Virus record (IMG/VR): IMGVR_UViG_3300044825_001965
Coordinates: 1-21,240 of that record
Length of the DNA stretch: 21,240 bases
From: a virus
Direction: 5' to 3' (one strand)
Below the pieces are notes generated by a model. The model did no database searches. It was not told the DNA's origin and was given only the letters and a program-made list of their open reading frames with translations. Below, piece after piece: positions 6,908-15,478 of this stretch; within the stretch, counting starts at the first letter, position 1, and each line of letters begins with the position of its first letter. The position numbers and the translations under genes are program-made.

Positions 6908-7548
6908 TTCCATACCGCGACCGCTTGGAGCATTGGGAGCAATTCCACGGCGCTATCCTCAAACATAGCGCGGGCAAATACGAACCCGTCTTTTGGTTAA
7001 TGGAGCAGGCGGAGGGCCGTGGATTCAACCGCGGCGCAATGCTCAACCTCGGGGCCGAGCAGGTTTTGGCCGTTGACAAATACGCGAATATTGCCCTGCA
7101 CGACGTGGATATGCTGCCACGTGAGCGGACGCGATACGACCGTGGCCACTTCGATTTTCTGCACATCGCGACGGCGGCCAGCCAGTTTGATTATCGTATG
7201 CCATACGGCGATTATTTCGGCGGCGTGGTGCTCACAACTCCGTTAAATATGCTATCCGTTGGCGGTTTCCCGATGGATTTTTGGGGATGGGGCGGCGAAG
7301 ATGACGCATTTTATCACCGCGTTCGGGCCAAAACTACCAAGTACGGCCACAGGCTGAACCAGTTGTTTGACAGCCTTCAGCACAACCGCGCGATTTTGCG
7401 CTCCGAACACTCGAAAAACGTGGCGATTTTGGAGCAAATAACAAGCGGCAATTTAATGGCCGGGGGCTGCATCCTCAACACCGAAAGTTGGGACGTTAAG
7501 CGGGTCGGCTACCTTTGCGAGAACCACTTCCTTTGCACTCCTAAATAG
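6877..7548 (+). CDS. Beta-1,4-galactosyltransferase-like (GT7 family) glycosyltransferase
   Basis: A 223-residue protein with the ordered motifs of the GT7 family best known from animal beta-4-galactosyltransferases: HFIIPYRDRLEHW (8-20), LMEQ (41-44), FNRGAMLNLG (50-59), HDVDMLP (75-81, the DXD metal site), YFGGVVL (113-119) and FWGWGGEDD (135-143, acceptor site and catalytic acidic residues). A later RSEHSKN matches the region where the family has its metal-binding His. It lacks the animal signal anchor and stem and consists of the catalytic domain only, as expected for a cytoplasmic bacterial or phage enzyme. Donor could be UDP-Gal, UDP-GalNAc or UDP-Glc. It is the last gene of the cassette; its 3' end overlaps the convergent helix-turn-helix gene by 96 bases. 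Confidence 0.85.
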   Translation: MGTLEKIHFIIPYRDRLEHWEQFHGAILKHSAGKYEPVFWLMEQAEGRGFNRGAMLNLGAEQVLAVDKYANIALHDVDMLPRERTRYDRGHFDFLHIATAASQFDYRMPYGDYFGGVVLTTPLNMLSVGGFPMDFWGWGGEDDAFYHRVRAKTTKYGHRLNQLFDSLQHNRAILRSEHSKNVAILEQITSGNLMAGGCILNTESWDVKRVGYLCENHFLCTPK

Positions 7549-7797
7549 GCTTGATTTCAGCGACCGCACGGCCTGCCCGCTCACGCCATACCGGTTGGCA
7601 ATTGTTTCACTTGATGCTTGGCGTTTGCGGAGCAAGTACGCTTTGATTACCACCACGCGCATCGCCCGCTCGTCCATTAGCGCCACGACCTGCCGAAAGC
7701 GGTCGGGCAAGTCTTCCAGAGTCTCCGCCGTTTCGCCAGTGCAGAGCGCGTAAAAGTCCAATTTTATCTTCAGCGATACGTTAGGTTGGGTCAGCAT
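7453..7797 (-). CDS. Small helix-turn-helix protein at the end of the tail operon
   Basis: A 114-residue protein whose ATG at 7797 lies 17 bases inside the end of the preceding tail gene, suggesting translational coupling. Residues about 59-88 (RQASSETIANRYGVSGQAVRSLKSSLF) read as a helix-turn-helix: helix, GVS turn, recognition helix. The N-terminal half is helical (DFYALC, LPDRFRQVVALMDERAMRVV). It could be a late-gene regulator, a sigma-like fragment, or a small structural protein with a helical hairpin. The last 32 codons are antisense to the end of the galactosyltransferase-like gene, so both frames are constrained there or one C-terminus is dispensable. Function not known. Confidence 0.6.
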   Translation of the reverse strand: MLTQPNVSLKIKLDFYALCTGETAETLEDLPDRFRQVVALMDERAMRVVVIKAYLLRKRQASSETIANRYGVSGQAVRSLKSSLFRSAKEVVLAKVADPLNVPTFGVEDAAPGH

Positions 7798-9979
7798 CGT
7801 AATTAAGATAAGTGGGCGAATTTGGGTTCTGTAGCCACGTCAGCGCATCCGCGTCGGGGTAATCGATTGTGCGGAGCGTTACCTCGTACACGTCGCTTTC
7901 CGCGGGTTTGCCGTTGATTCTGAGTACCTCGAATAGGCGCGACGTTATGCGCACGGGTCGGTCGAACGCGTACGTTTGCAAATCCACGGGCGACAGCCTT
8001 ATCTGCGCTTTCATCAGCTTACCGTTGTTGGCGCTCATCACCGTGCCGAAATGGTAGTTTGAGATTAGCCCGGGCAGCGGGTCGCCGTTCTTGCTTGCTT
8101 CGTTGCCGAACGCCAGCGAGGGGCGGACAAAGTCGTTGTTTGTGCTGTCGTAGTCGTAAGGTATTTGGCTGCCTGTAAATACACCTGAGTAGCCAGTTAG
8201 GCCGCTCTGTATTTGATAAATGCGCAAACGACCGTATGACGTGCCCGCAATATCGTTGCCAACCTGCAAATAAAACAGAGTGTCGTCCGTGTTAAAGTCG
8301 GTTTGCAGCAGCGGGTTTGTTGTGTGATTATCGTTTAACAACATCGGCATCATAACCACAGGCCCAGCCGGGTCGCTTACCGTTGCGTCAAAGATATGGG
8401 CCATTGCCGCGCCCTCCATTTCGACCTCGTTGCGTTGGCTGCCATATCGCCCTGTATTGATACGTCCGCCAGCGCTTGGCACCTCGGATAGGGCGCTTTG
8501 TTCCTCCAGCCACGCGTCGGCGGGGTCGGCATAACGGAGCCAGTAGTCCCACGCCCAACGCTCGACAATCGTTTCCTGAGGCGGTTCAACCACTTGCGCC
8601 GTCCAGTCCACGGGCGTTGCCCACATAAATCCCGCGTTGGTTGGAGTGCCGCCCGTTAGTTGGTTCGCCCAGCGGCGGGCGGGGGCAATGCTCAACCGTT
8701 GGCGGATATTGTCGTAGAACATTCGCAAATTGAACATCCGAAACACGTCGCGCATTACGTCGGCCACCGATAGGTCGGAAGGAATCCATCCGCCCGCCAG
8801 CATCGGCGTACTGCCAGCGGCGTAGCTACTTGTTTGCATCCCGATAGTCGCCCTTACACTTGCTATTTCCCACGTTCCGCCAGTGGAGCCGCTAAACCAA
8901 TTAATCTGCATCGTGTCGCCCGCTGCCATTGGTACGTTTTCGGCCACCATTCTAAATACATAGTTGTTGCCGTTGGTCATATTCGGCCCGAACGGAGCAA
9001 GGTAAACAACGGCGTTCAAGACAAACTCTAAATACATAACGTTGGTGCCAGCGGGAAAATTTGGCCCCATCTCAAACACTACCTCAAACGAATACTCGCC
9101 GTCATACGGAGCCGTATAGGTCGCCGTGGCCGTGTCGAAGTTGTTGTTGTTGTCGTAGAATCCGTCCGTTGAATCGTTGTTTAAAAACGTTGCTGCGCCA
9201 TTGAACACCACGCCAGCGGGTACGGTAAGGGTAAAATTTAACTGCCCAACAAGCGCCCCAAAAGCGCGCCGCAAATATTCCTTTTCGTAGTCGTTGTTCT
9301 TGTTGAGGAATATAACCAAGTTCTCAAAGTTCGCCTGTGCCGTCCATTGCGGGTCAAAGTCAATCGACGCGGGGGCGGTCGGGGTCGTGCGTTGGAAGGC
9401 TTGGTAGAAAATGGATTTGACCGAGATGCACGGATAAAAATCTGCATTGGTTACAACGCGGTCGCCGTTACCGTCCACGGGCCACGAGCGGAGCTTGGCG
9501 GGTATTACGCAAACGTTTGAAAGGCCAAACGTATAGAGTAAATTTTGCGGGTTGTAAGGCGCTATTGTGCCAGTAACTACGTCCCAGTCAAGTTGATTGA
9601 CGCGCAAATCCTGAAGATTCCTAAACGGGTCTTCGCTATCGAAGAACATCGTGAGCCGCGCCACCTCATCCGTTGTACTCATCAACGCGATTTTCCCGAG
9701 GCGTGCGGGGAAGCCGTCAACCTCCAGCACCGCATCGCGGTATAGGTACGCTGTTCCCGCGTCGCGTTGGTACTGCTGCCAATCGTCAAACAGCGCACGA
9801 TTGGACGGCGTTTGGGGAGCATCGAAGGAGTATTCGGTCGCACCGCCTTTCAATATATTTTCCGCATCCGTCGGGCGCAGGTCGAGCACCAGCGCATCCA
9901 CAAGCGCGTCGGGGCCCTCGATGTCGATAAACTGAGGAAGACCGCCCTGTGGCGGGTATATTTTTATTTTGACCATCAT
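7781..9979 (-). CDS. Large tail-tip / tail hub-like protein with jelly-roll-like domain
   Basis: A 732-residue protein following the distal tail gene, with start ATGATG overlapping its stop. The N-terminal part (about 1-125: SFDAPQTPSNRALFDDW, then YLYRDAVLEVDGFPARLGKI) resembles the baseplate-hub type proteins of Bacteroidota phages. A central beta-rich segment (about 250-381, containing YTAPYDGEYSFEVVFEMG and alternating strands) looks like a C1q/TNF-like jelly roll, a fold often used for receptor or carbohydrate contact. Residues about 404-434 (VADVMRDVFRMFNLRMFYD and LSIAP) match a hub motif in which a helix and FNL..YYD precede a strand. It probably forms the tail tip around the distal ring. 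Exact equivalence to Tal or hub proteins is inference. Confidence 0.65.
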   Translation of the reverse strand: MMVKIKIYPPQGGLPQFIDIEGPDALVDALVLDLRPTDAENILKGGATEYSFDAPQTPSNRALFDDWQQYQRDAGTAYLYRDAVLEVDGFPARLGKIALMSTTDEVARLTMFFDSEDPFRNLQDLRVNQLDWDVVTGTIAPYNPQNLLYTFGLSNVCVIPAKLRSWPVDGNGDRVVTNADFYPCISVKSIFYQAFQRTTPTAPASIDFDPQWTAQANFENLVIFLNKNNDYEKEYLRRAFGALVGQLNFTLTVPAGVVFNGAATFLNNDSTDGFYDNNNNFDTATATYTAPYDGEYSFEVVFEMGPNFPAGTNVMYLEFVLNAVVYLAPFGPNMTNGNNYVFRMVAENVPMAAGDTMQINWFSGSTGGTWEIASVRATIGMQTSSYAAGSTPMLAGGWIPSDLSVADVMRDVFRMFNLRMFYDNIRQRLSIAPARRWANQLTGGTPTNAGFMWATPVDWTAQVVEPPQETIVERWAWDYWLRYADPADAWLEEQSALSEVPSAGGRINTGRYGSQRNEVEMEGAAMAHIFDATVSDPAGPVVMMPMLLNDNHTTNPLLQTDFNTDDTLFYLQVGNDIAGTSYGRLRIYQIQSGLTGYSGVFTGSQIPYDYDSTNNDFVRPSLAFGNEASKNGDPLPGLISNYHFGTVMSANNGKLMKAQIRLSPVDLQTYAFDRPVRITSRLFEVLRINGKPAESDVYEVTLRTIDYPDADALTWLQNPNSPTYLNYDADPT

Positions 9980-11274
9980 ATTACCGAGCGGAATTTGTCG
10001 CGCGCCACGCGCATTGTAAGTTCAAGCGGGTACACCGACAGCGTGCGGTCGTACACAAGGCCGTCCACATCGTCCACCACGACGGGCAAAAACTCAAAAT
10101 CGCCGCCAGTCTTGCCTGAAAAACCGCCGATTTCGGTACAAACAAGCGGCGAAACTTGCAATTCGCGGAGCCATTCGCGTTGTGCTTCGTTCAAATCATC
10201 AATCGAAAGGCGATAAATGTCGTAGTCGGTGGAGCCATATTTGGCCCGGCCATACTGCTGCGGCGTTTGAGGGACGGTGTTGTCGATTATTCGGCTGAAA
10301 AACCGCGATACGGGGCTGTTGTTTATTTGGTTGATGCCCGTAAAAGTGATGCTATCCACCACTCCAAACGTGTTTTTGAAGTGAATCCGCACGCCGCAAT
10401 AGTCGGCAATTTCATACACATACGTCTCGGTATATTCAGTGAATCCGTCGCCCTCGACAAAACAGCCGGCCACGACCGTGTAACCAGCCACATCAACCGT
10501 AAAACTGCCGCTTGTTAGGTCAAAATCGCCGTCCGCATTCATTTGTTTGAGCTGACGTAGGCCCGTCGGCACTTGGTTAACGCCGTACGCCACCGCGTCC
10601 ACAAATAGCGTCCGAGACCATAGCTGCGCACCGCTGGCGGAATAGCCACGGTACAAAACAGCCGTTTGCCCTCCGCCTGAAATGCAGTCCTTTGCGCTAA
10701 TAAACGACAAAAAAGCCGCTTCGTCGTTGCGGATTAGTTGACGTTGTGGGCAGTTGGTCAGAAACCGAGCCAGCGCCACCGTGTTCGGATTAAAGTCGTT
10801 TAGGTTCGTGACCTCATCGAATTGGGTGGAGGCGTTGATGAACGTGCGCGCAATGCTAACATCGTCGGGGCAGGCGCTCGCTACTTCGTGGTTTTGCGCG
10901 TTGACCTCGAAGTATTTGGCCGTGCAGTCAATTAGCGCATAGCTGTCAACCAAATCGGATAAGCCATTGAAGCCAATCAGAGACGATTGGAAGCATAGCG
11001 GCAGGTCGCCAGCGTTGCGCTGCTCACGCGCGAACCATTCGCGGATAACGCTCGACGCATCCCAGCGAAACTCTTTCGTGTAGTAGTCGAGCTGCTCCGC
11101 ATCGGAGACCAAGTAGGCCGTGTTGCCGTTCGCTTGGTAGGTCGTGCCGTTGAAGGTTAGTTCAATCTTTGCGCGATACACGTCGGGATATGTCGCCGCG
11201 TCTATCTCAGTCCAAAACGGTTGTGGGTCGCATCCAGCGTTTACCGTGTCAAGTGGTTGTAAAGTATAAGCCAT
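9976..11274 (-). CDS. Distal tail protein-like
   Basis: A 432-residue protein directly after the tape measure gene (3-base gap) and before the tail-tip gene, the standard place of the distal tail (Dit) protein that forms the ring at the end of the tube. The segment CGVRIHFKNTFGVVDSITFTG (about 290-311) fits the distal-tail pattern of a strand, F.N..G..D.F.F.G. The C-terminus, with a predicted strand FEFLPVVVDDVDG followed by LELTMRVARDKFRSVI, matches the end of such proteins in Bacteroidota phages. About eight cysteines are spread through the middle. No signal or membrane segments are visible. It is larger than classical Dit, so it may carry an extra domain. Confidence 0.65.
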   Translation of the reverse strand: MAYTLQPLDTVNAGCDPQPFWTEIDAATYPDVYRAKIELTFNGTTYQANGNTAYLVSDAEQLDYYTKEFRWDASSVIREWFAREQRNAGDLPLCFQSSLIGFNGLSDLVDSYALIDCTAKYFEVNAQNHEVASACPDDVSIARTFINASTQFDEVTNLNDFNPNTVALARFLTNCPQRQLIRNDEAAFLSFISAKDCISGGGQTAVLYRGYSASGAQLWSRTLFVDAVAYGVNQVPTGLRQLKQMNADGDFDLTSGSFTVDVAGYTVVAGCFVEGDGFTEYTETYVYEIADYCGVRIHFKNTFGVVDSITFTGINQINNSPVSRFFSRIIDNTVPQTPQQYGRAKYGSTDYDIYRLSIDDLNEAQREWLRELQVSPLVCTEIGGFSGKTGGDFEFLPVVVDDVDGLVYDRTLSVYPLELTMRVARDKFRSVI

Positions 11275-11277
11275 TTG

Positions 11278-14200
11278 TTATAAGCCTTGAAGGGTTTTGA
11301 CTTGGTTCGCCCGAGAGTTCACCGTGTCGAATGATTGGAGTGTCAAGACGGGCACGCGGTTCGAGAGTTTGTCCAGCGCCAGCCCGAGCAATTCCAGTTG
11401 TGCCGTGGATTGCGCACCGCCCGCGTTGGTCATTGGGGCCACCACGCCGCCCGTGGCCATCAGCGGAACGCCGCCGCCGTATTGATTGATTGCCGACAGG
11501 GCCGCCAGTTTGCCCGGGTAATTACGGCCCGCCTGTGCCATTAGTGCCGACCTAAACCGCGAGGTCGAGCGCTTATTCACCACAACGGACGACCCATCCG
11601 CCAATCGCTCAAAATATTCGCCGCCTTCGACGTTAACACGGCGGCCAGATAGGCGCGTATTGATGCCGCCGCCAGCGTGCGAGGGGCCGACAAAGATACC
11701 GTGCTCAGCTTTGGGGCTGTCGAAGCCGTCGCCAATACGGCCACCGAGGGCGTATTCCTGCGCCGCAATGGTGGCAATTTGTACGGCTGTCGTGGCCGCC
11801 GTAAGCGCCGCGGCAATAATGGAAAGAGGAAACGGGGTCGTGGCAAATACCTGAGTAATTGCCAGCGCCGCGTTCATAATAGCCTGTGCGATATCGCGCT
11901 CTTTTTTCTTTTCGAACGCCTCACGCTCCAACTGCTCACGCTCCTGTGCGAATTGCTCCCGAACATCCTGTTCGGCCTGCGCGTTGCCCTCAACTAATTC
12001 GAGTTGTTGCGCCTCTTGTTGTTCAAGTAATTCCAACTGCTTATCCAAACGGCGCTTATCGTTTTCTTCGTCCAGCTTGAAAATAGCGTCGTTTGCATCT
12101 TTGGCCAACTTAAAAGACGCGTCTATCAGTGCTTTTTTAAGCTCTTCCCCACGCTTTTTTTTCAATTCTTCAATTTCTATAAACGCATCCACATCACGTT
12201 TCCCACCGTCCTGCACGACTTTGGATTCTTGGTCTTGAGCGCTCTGCCTATTAAGCAGCATACTGTAATTCATATCGTTAAAGTCTTTTACGACCTTTTG
12301 TATACTTGTTTTGTCCGTGACGGCCGTAACAACCACCTCGGGGGCGACCTGTTTGAACAATTCTTCGAGCGCCTTTTCCGTGCTTGCTATTTCGCTTTTG
12401 AGCGATTGATAATTTTTCAGCAGCTCGGTCGGGATTAGGCTCTTATCCGTGTACGCTTTAAGTTGCGCCTCTACCTTTGCCAGTTCCTCCCGCAAAAAAT
12501 TAAGGTTGCGCCGCTCGATTTCGGCCCGCTTTGCCTCCTCTTCTGCGCGCTTTTTGGCCTCGGCCTCGCGCTTTTTGGCCGCTTCGGCTGCTGCTTCTTT
12601 GTCCTTTTCAAGTTGTTCGAGGCGCTCGGCCTCCTTTTTAGCCAACTCTTCGGCCAATGCAGCCGCTGCCGCTTCCGCATCCGCCTGTTTTTGTATCTGC
12701 TCCGCCGCCTGCTTCGATGCCTCCGCCTGTTTTGCTTTGGTTGCGTTGTACGCCTCCGCAAACTTGTCTATTAGGTTTACATTGTTTTGCTGCCGGGCCA
12801 CCAGTTCGGCCTGCAAACGGTCGGCCTCGGCCGTGATTTCCGCACCGCCGTTGGCAAGCCCAAACGAGATAAACTCCGCCGCATCCTTAAATGTGGCCTT
12901 CGTGCGCAGCCCGAATATTTGCACCTTGGTAATTGCGTCCTTGAAAAGGTTGCCCAAAAACTCGGGGAACGAGCTGAACACCGCCGTAACGCCTGCCCAA
13001 ACAGCGGGCAATTCGCGAAGCGCAAAGGTTAAAGCCCTAATTGGCCCAAAAACAATAAATTGCAAAGCTTTACTTAACTTCGTGTAAGCATCTGCAAAAA
13101 ATTGACCTGCATCACCAGCATCGCCAAGGCCGCCAGTCAATTCACCAACTGCATCCGCTAAATCTTTGAATGTGTCAAAGGCTCGTTGCCCAGCATCAAA
13201 AAGGGCCTCGATTATAGGCAAAAAGAATTGACCGATAACCGTCAGCGCATTATTGAACCGATTAGTTAGGTTTTCAATCCGCGCAGACAGCGTCTCCTGC
13301 TTCGTGGCCGCTTGGTCGTATGCCGTATTAGTGCCTGTAATGGCGCTGGTAAGCTTTGGAAACTCATCTGCATACTTCGTTAGGGTTATCGCCGCGTTGA
13401 TGTTCTCCGTGCCAAATACGGCGGTTAATCCAGCGGTGTCGCCCGTTAGCTTTTTGAGCTCGTTTAGCTTTTCGCTCAGCGGCACCGTGGTATCCCGCAA
13501 CTTTTCCAACGATACGCCGCCGCGCTCAAACGCCGCCAGCGCATCCTTTGATAGCGTTTCTTCGGATGCCGTGCCAATCTTCAAAAGAACGTTTCGGAGC
13601 GCCGTGCCCGCCTCGCTTCCCTTGATGCTATCCTTTGCCAACAACTGAATTGCGGCGGTCGTTTCTTCGAGCGACGTTCCCGTAATTTTGGCCGCGCCGC
13701 CAGCCTTTTCGAGCGCCTCCGCGGCCTCTAATGTAGTCGCGCTGCCTTCCTTTTCGCCAGCGGCCAACGTGTTGATAACGCGGTTTGCCTCCGTGGCCTC
13801 CAGCCCAAATAGGTTAAGCGCGCCCGTGACCACTTTGGCCGCGTTCGTCAGGTCTGTGCCAGCGGATTTCGAGAAGACAATAACCTCTTTTGATACGGCT
13901 TGCAGCGCCGCTTGGTTCTTCAGTAACTGCGGAGCCGCGCTGCCTACGATGGTAAACGCGTCCGCGATTTCCGTGGACGTGGACACGATTTCCGCGCCGC
14001 CGGACAGGGTAATAACCTGCAGTTCGTCAATGCGCTGTTTGAGCCGGTCGGCTTCTTCACCAGATACGCCCAGCGTGGCCGAAAGCTGCGCGAACGCGTC
14101 TTCAAACGCCATTGCGTTCGATACGCCTTTGCCTATCACAATCGCCGCCGCTGCGATACCAGCCGTGGCCGCCATTGCGCCAGCACCAACGCCGCCAGCG

Positions 14201-14808
14201 GCAGCACCGAGGCCTTCCATCCCAGCCGTGGCAGATGCCGCGGGGCCTTTGCCGATGGAGCCCAGACCGCTTGCAAGGTCTTGCAGCGGAGTCATAAGCC
14301 CCTGAACGTTGCCGATAAAGCCACCGAGCGGTCCGCCAAGGCCTTGTAAGCCCTGCGCAAAAGCACCAAACCCGCCGCCCGGATAGTTGCCAACGTTGCG
14401 CTGAAACTGGCCCATCGTGCTGTCGAGTTGCTTCAGCTCCATATCCAGCGCCTGAATACGTTTAAGCGATTCCGCGCCGCCCGGGCCTTCGCGTTCGGCT
14501 TGGGATAGCTCCTTATACGACCGCCGCAACCGCGCCAGTTCCGCGTCCAGCTTACGATATGATCCCTCGGCAAAACCCACTGTTTCTTTCGTGAGCTTTT
14601 GCTGCTCTTTAATCGTGGCATTGATGGCTTTCTGCTCCCGCTTATTGTTTTCCAATTCGCGGTTCAGCTTCGTGTACGTTGTGGGGTCGGTGGCTGACCT
14701 CATTTCCTTTTGTAGCTGCGTGGCCTCACGACGAAGCAGACCCAGTTGGTCCACCAAATCGCCGACGCCCTCGGCCTCTACGCGGAAAAATACTACTTGT
14801 TCTGCCAT
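11278..14808 (-). CDS. Phage tail tape measure protein
   Basis: A 1176-residue protein, by far the longest in the window. It sets tail length, fills the tail tube and is ejected with the DNA. The N-terminus is coiled coil (about 20-130) followed by MGQFQRNVGNYPGG, a motif seen in tape measures of Bacteroidota phages. An Ala/Gly-rich hydrophobic stretch (about 201-230) leads into a TP901-type core (about 235-500: AFEDAFAQLSATLGVSGEEA). More hydrophobic helices lie near 520-610, a Lys/Glu/Ala coiled coil at about 690-790 and another at 880-975. A hydrophobic pair follows at about 975-1020. The C-terminus has LGGRIGDG and GIFVGPSHAGGGIN followed by VEGGEYF, a common tape-measure ending. No lysozyme or peptidase domain is evident. 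Confidence 0.93.
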   Translation of the reverse strand: MAEQVVFFRVEAEGVGDLVDQLGLLRREATQLQKEMRSATDPTTYTKLNRELENNKREQKAINATIKEQQKLTKETVGFAEGSYRKLDAELARLRRSYKELSQAEREGPGGAESLKRIQALDMELKQLDSTMGQFQRNVGNYPGGGFGAFAQGLQGLGGPLGGFIGNVQGLMTPLQDLASGLGSIGKGPAASATAGMEGLGAAAGGVGAGAMAATAGIAAAAIVIGKGVSNAMAFEDAFAQLSATLGVSGEEADRLKQRIDELQVITLSGGAEIVSTSTEIADAFTIVGSAAPQLLKNQAALQAVSKEVIVFSKSAGTDLTNAAKVVTGALNLFGLEATEANRVINTLAAGEKEGSATTLEAAEALEKAGGAAKITGTSLEETTAAIQLLAKDSIKGSEAGTALRNVLLKIGTASEETLSKDALAAFERGGVSLEKLRDTTVPLSEKLNELKKLTGDTAGLTAVFGTENINAAITLTKYADEFPKLTSAITGTNTAYDQAATKQETLSARIENLTNRFNNALTVIGQFFLPIIEALFDAGQRAFDTFKDLADAVGELTGGLGDAGDAGQFFADAYTKLSKALQFIVFGPIRALTFALRELPAVWAGVTAVFSSFPEFLGNLFKDAITKVQIFGLRTKATFKDAAEFISFGLANGGAEITAEADRLQAELVARQQNNVNLIDKFAEAYNATKAKQAEASKQAAEQIQKQADAEAAAAALAEELAKKEAERLEQLEKDKEAAAEAAKKREAEAKKRAEEEAKRAEIERRNLNFLREELAKVEAQLKAYTDKSLIPTELLKNYQSLKSEIASTEKALEELFKQVAPEVVVTAVTDKTSIQKVVKDFNDMNYSMLLNRQSAQDQESKVVQDGGKRDVDAFIEIEELKKKRGEELKKALIDASFKLAKDANDAIFKLDEENDKRRLDKQLELLEQQEAQQLELVEGNAQAEQDVREQFAQEREQLEREAFEKKKERDIAQAIMNAALAITQVFATTPFPLSIIAAALTAATTAVQIATIAAQEYALGGRIGDGFDSPKAEHGIFVGPSHAGGGINTRLSGRRVNVEGGEYFERLADGSSVVVNKRSTSRFRSALMAQAGRNYPGKLAALSAINQYGGGVPLMATGGVVAPMTNAGGAQSTAQLELLGLALDKLSNRVPVLTLQSFDTVNSRANQVKTLQGL

Positions 14809-14810
14809 AG

Positions 14811-15317
14811 TTATATTCGTTGAAGTTCACGGTTTAGTTGAGGCGTAAACGCCGCCGTTATGGTTGCATTTGCAGCCGCGGCCAGTTGTTGGCCTATGTC
14901 ATTGCCGACGTTGCCAAAGGCCGCTTGGATTGCCCCTGTGCGCTTACCGTTGGACGTGTAAAGAAAGGCCGCGGGCGTTGGACTACCATACTTCACTTGG
15001 TTCACGGCGGTCGCAAACGCGGCGCTGCGCGCTTCCTTGTCGGATAATCCTTTGGCCTTCCACCATTCAAACAGCCCCGCGACCTGAGCGCCGGCCACGC
15101 GGCTGTGGCGCGTGCGGCGGTTTATGTAGTCGATATAATCGAGGCCGCTCACCTCGCCGACGATTTTTCGGCCCTCGAGCTTTACCTCGACTTTGATACT
15201 TTGCTCCAATGCGCCCGTGTTGCGGTGGCCCTGCGCCTCCAATTCGATAAGCAAGTCCACGGCAGCATCGTTCAGCGCCGTATTGAGGGCCGCGATAAGG
15301 TCAAGCGTCAAGTCCAT
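14811..15317 (-). CDS. HK97 gp10-like tail completion / head closure protein
   Basis: A 168-residue protein two bases upstream of the tape measure gene. It shows the HK97-gp10 plan: an N-terminal helix (about 1-30), then NTGALEQSIKVEVKLEG with the typical TGAL..SI turn near 34-41, a beta strand pair (IVGEVSGLDYIDYI), and a helical C-terminal half. Proteins of this family cap the tail tube or join it to the connector. At 168 residues it is somewhat longer than the usual 110-150, owing to a helical insertion (about 80-110) and an extended C-terminus. Its start overlaps the end of the 58-residue gene by 17 bases. Confidence 0.7.
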   Translation of the reverse strand: MDLTLDLIAALNTALNDAAVDLLIELEAQGHRNTGALEQSIKVEVKLEGRKIVGEVSGLDYIDYINRRTRHSRVAGAQVAGLFEWWKAKGLSDKEARSAAFATAVNQVKYGSPTPAAFLYTSNGKRTGAIQAAFGNVGNDIGQQLAAAANATITAAFTPQLNRELQRI

Positions 15318-15477
15318 CGGTCGTTTCGGGCGGTGGTGGGCAGTTGTCGTTTACCCACTTGGAGTATTCGTCCCAAGTCTCAAACACCCAAAGCTGCACG
15401 CCGTCGAATATCGTCGGCATAGGCGGAACAATGGGCTCCAGCGGTACGCCCTGAGGCGTGGATGGTACGGCGCGCAT
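15301..15477 (-). CDS. Small hypothetical protein (58 aa) between fibre and gp10-like genes
   Basis: An ATG at 15477, one base after the fibre stop codon, opens a 58-codon frame ending at TGA 15303-15301, 17 bases inside the next gene. It has a Pro-rich first third (residues 1-20), then IFDGVQLWVFETWDEYSKWVNDN with several Trp and Tyr, then PPPP and an acidic tail. An internal ATG at codon 20 is an alternative start. The tight packing with both neighbours and the fact that no other gene covers 15318-15478 make it likely real. The function is unknown; a small tail or chaperone-like role would fit the position. Confidence 0.65.
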   Translation of the reverse strand: MRAVPSTPQGVPLEPIVPPMPTIFDGVQLWVFETWDEYSKWVNDNCPPPPETTDGLDA

Positions 15478-15478
15478 A

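Noticed and set aside
12449-13087. Plus-strand open frame of about 212 codons opposite the tape measure
   Set aside because: Its Ser/Ala/Cys-rich composition is what the antisense of a Lys/Glu/Ala coiled coil gives; no independent signal supports it.
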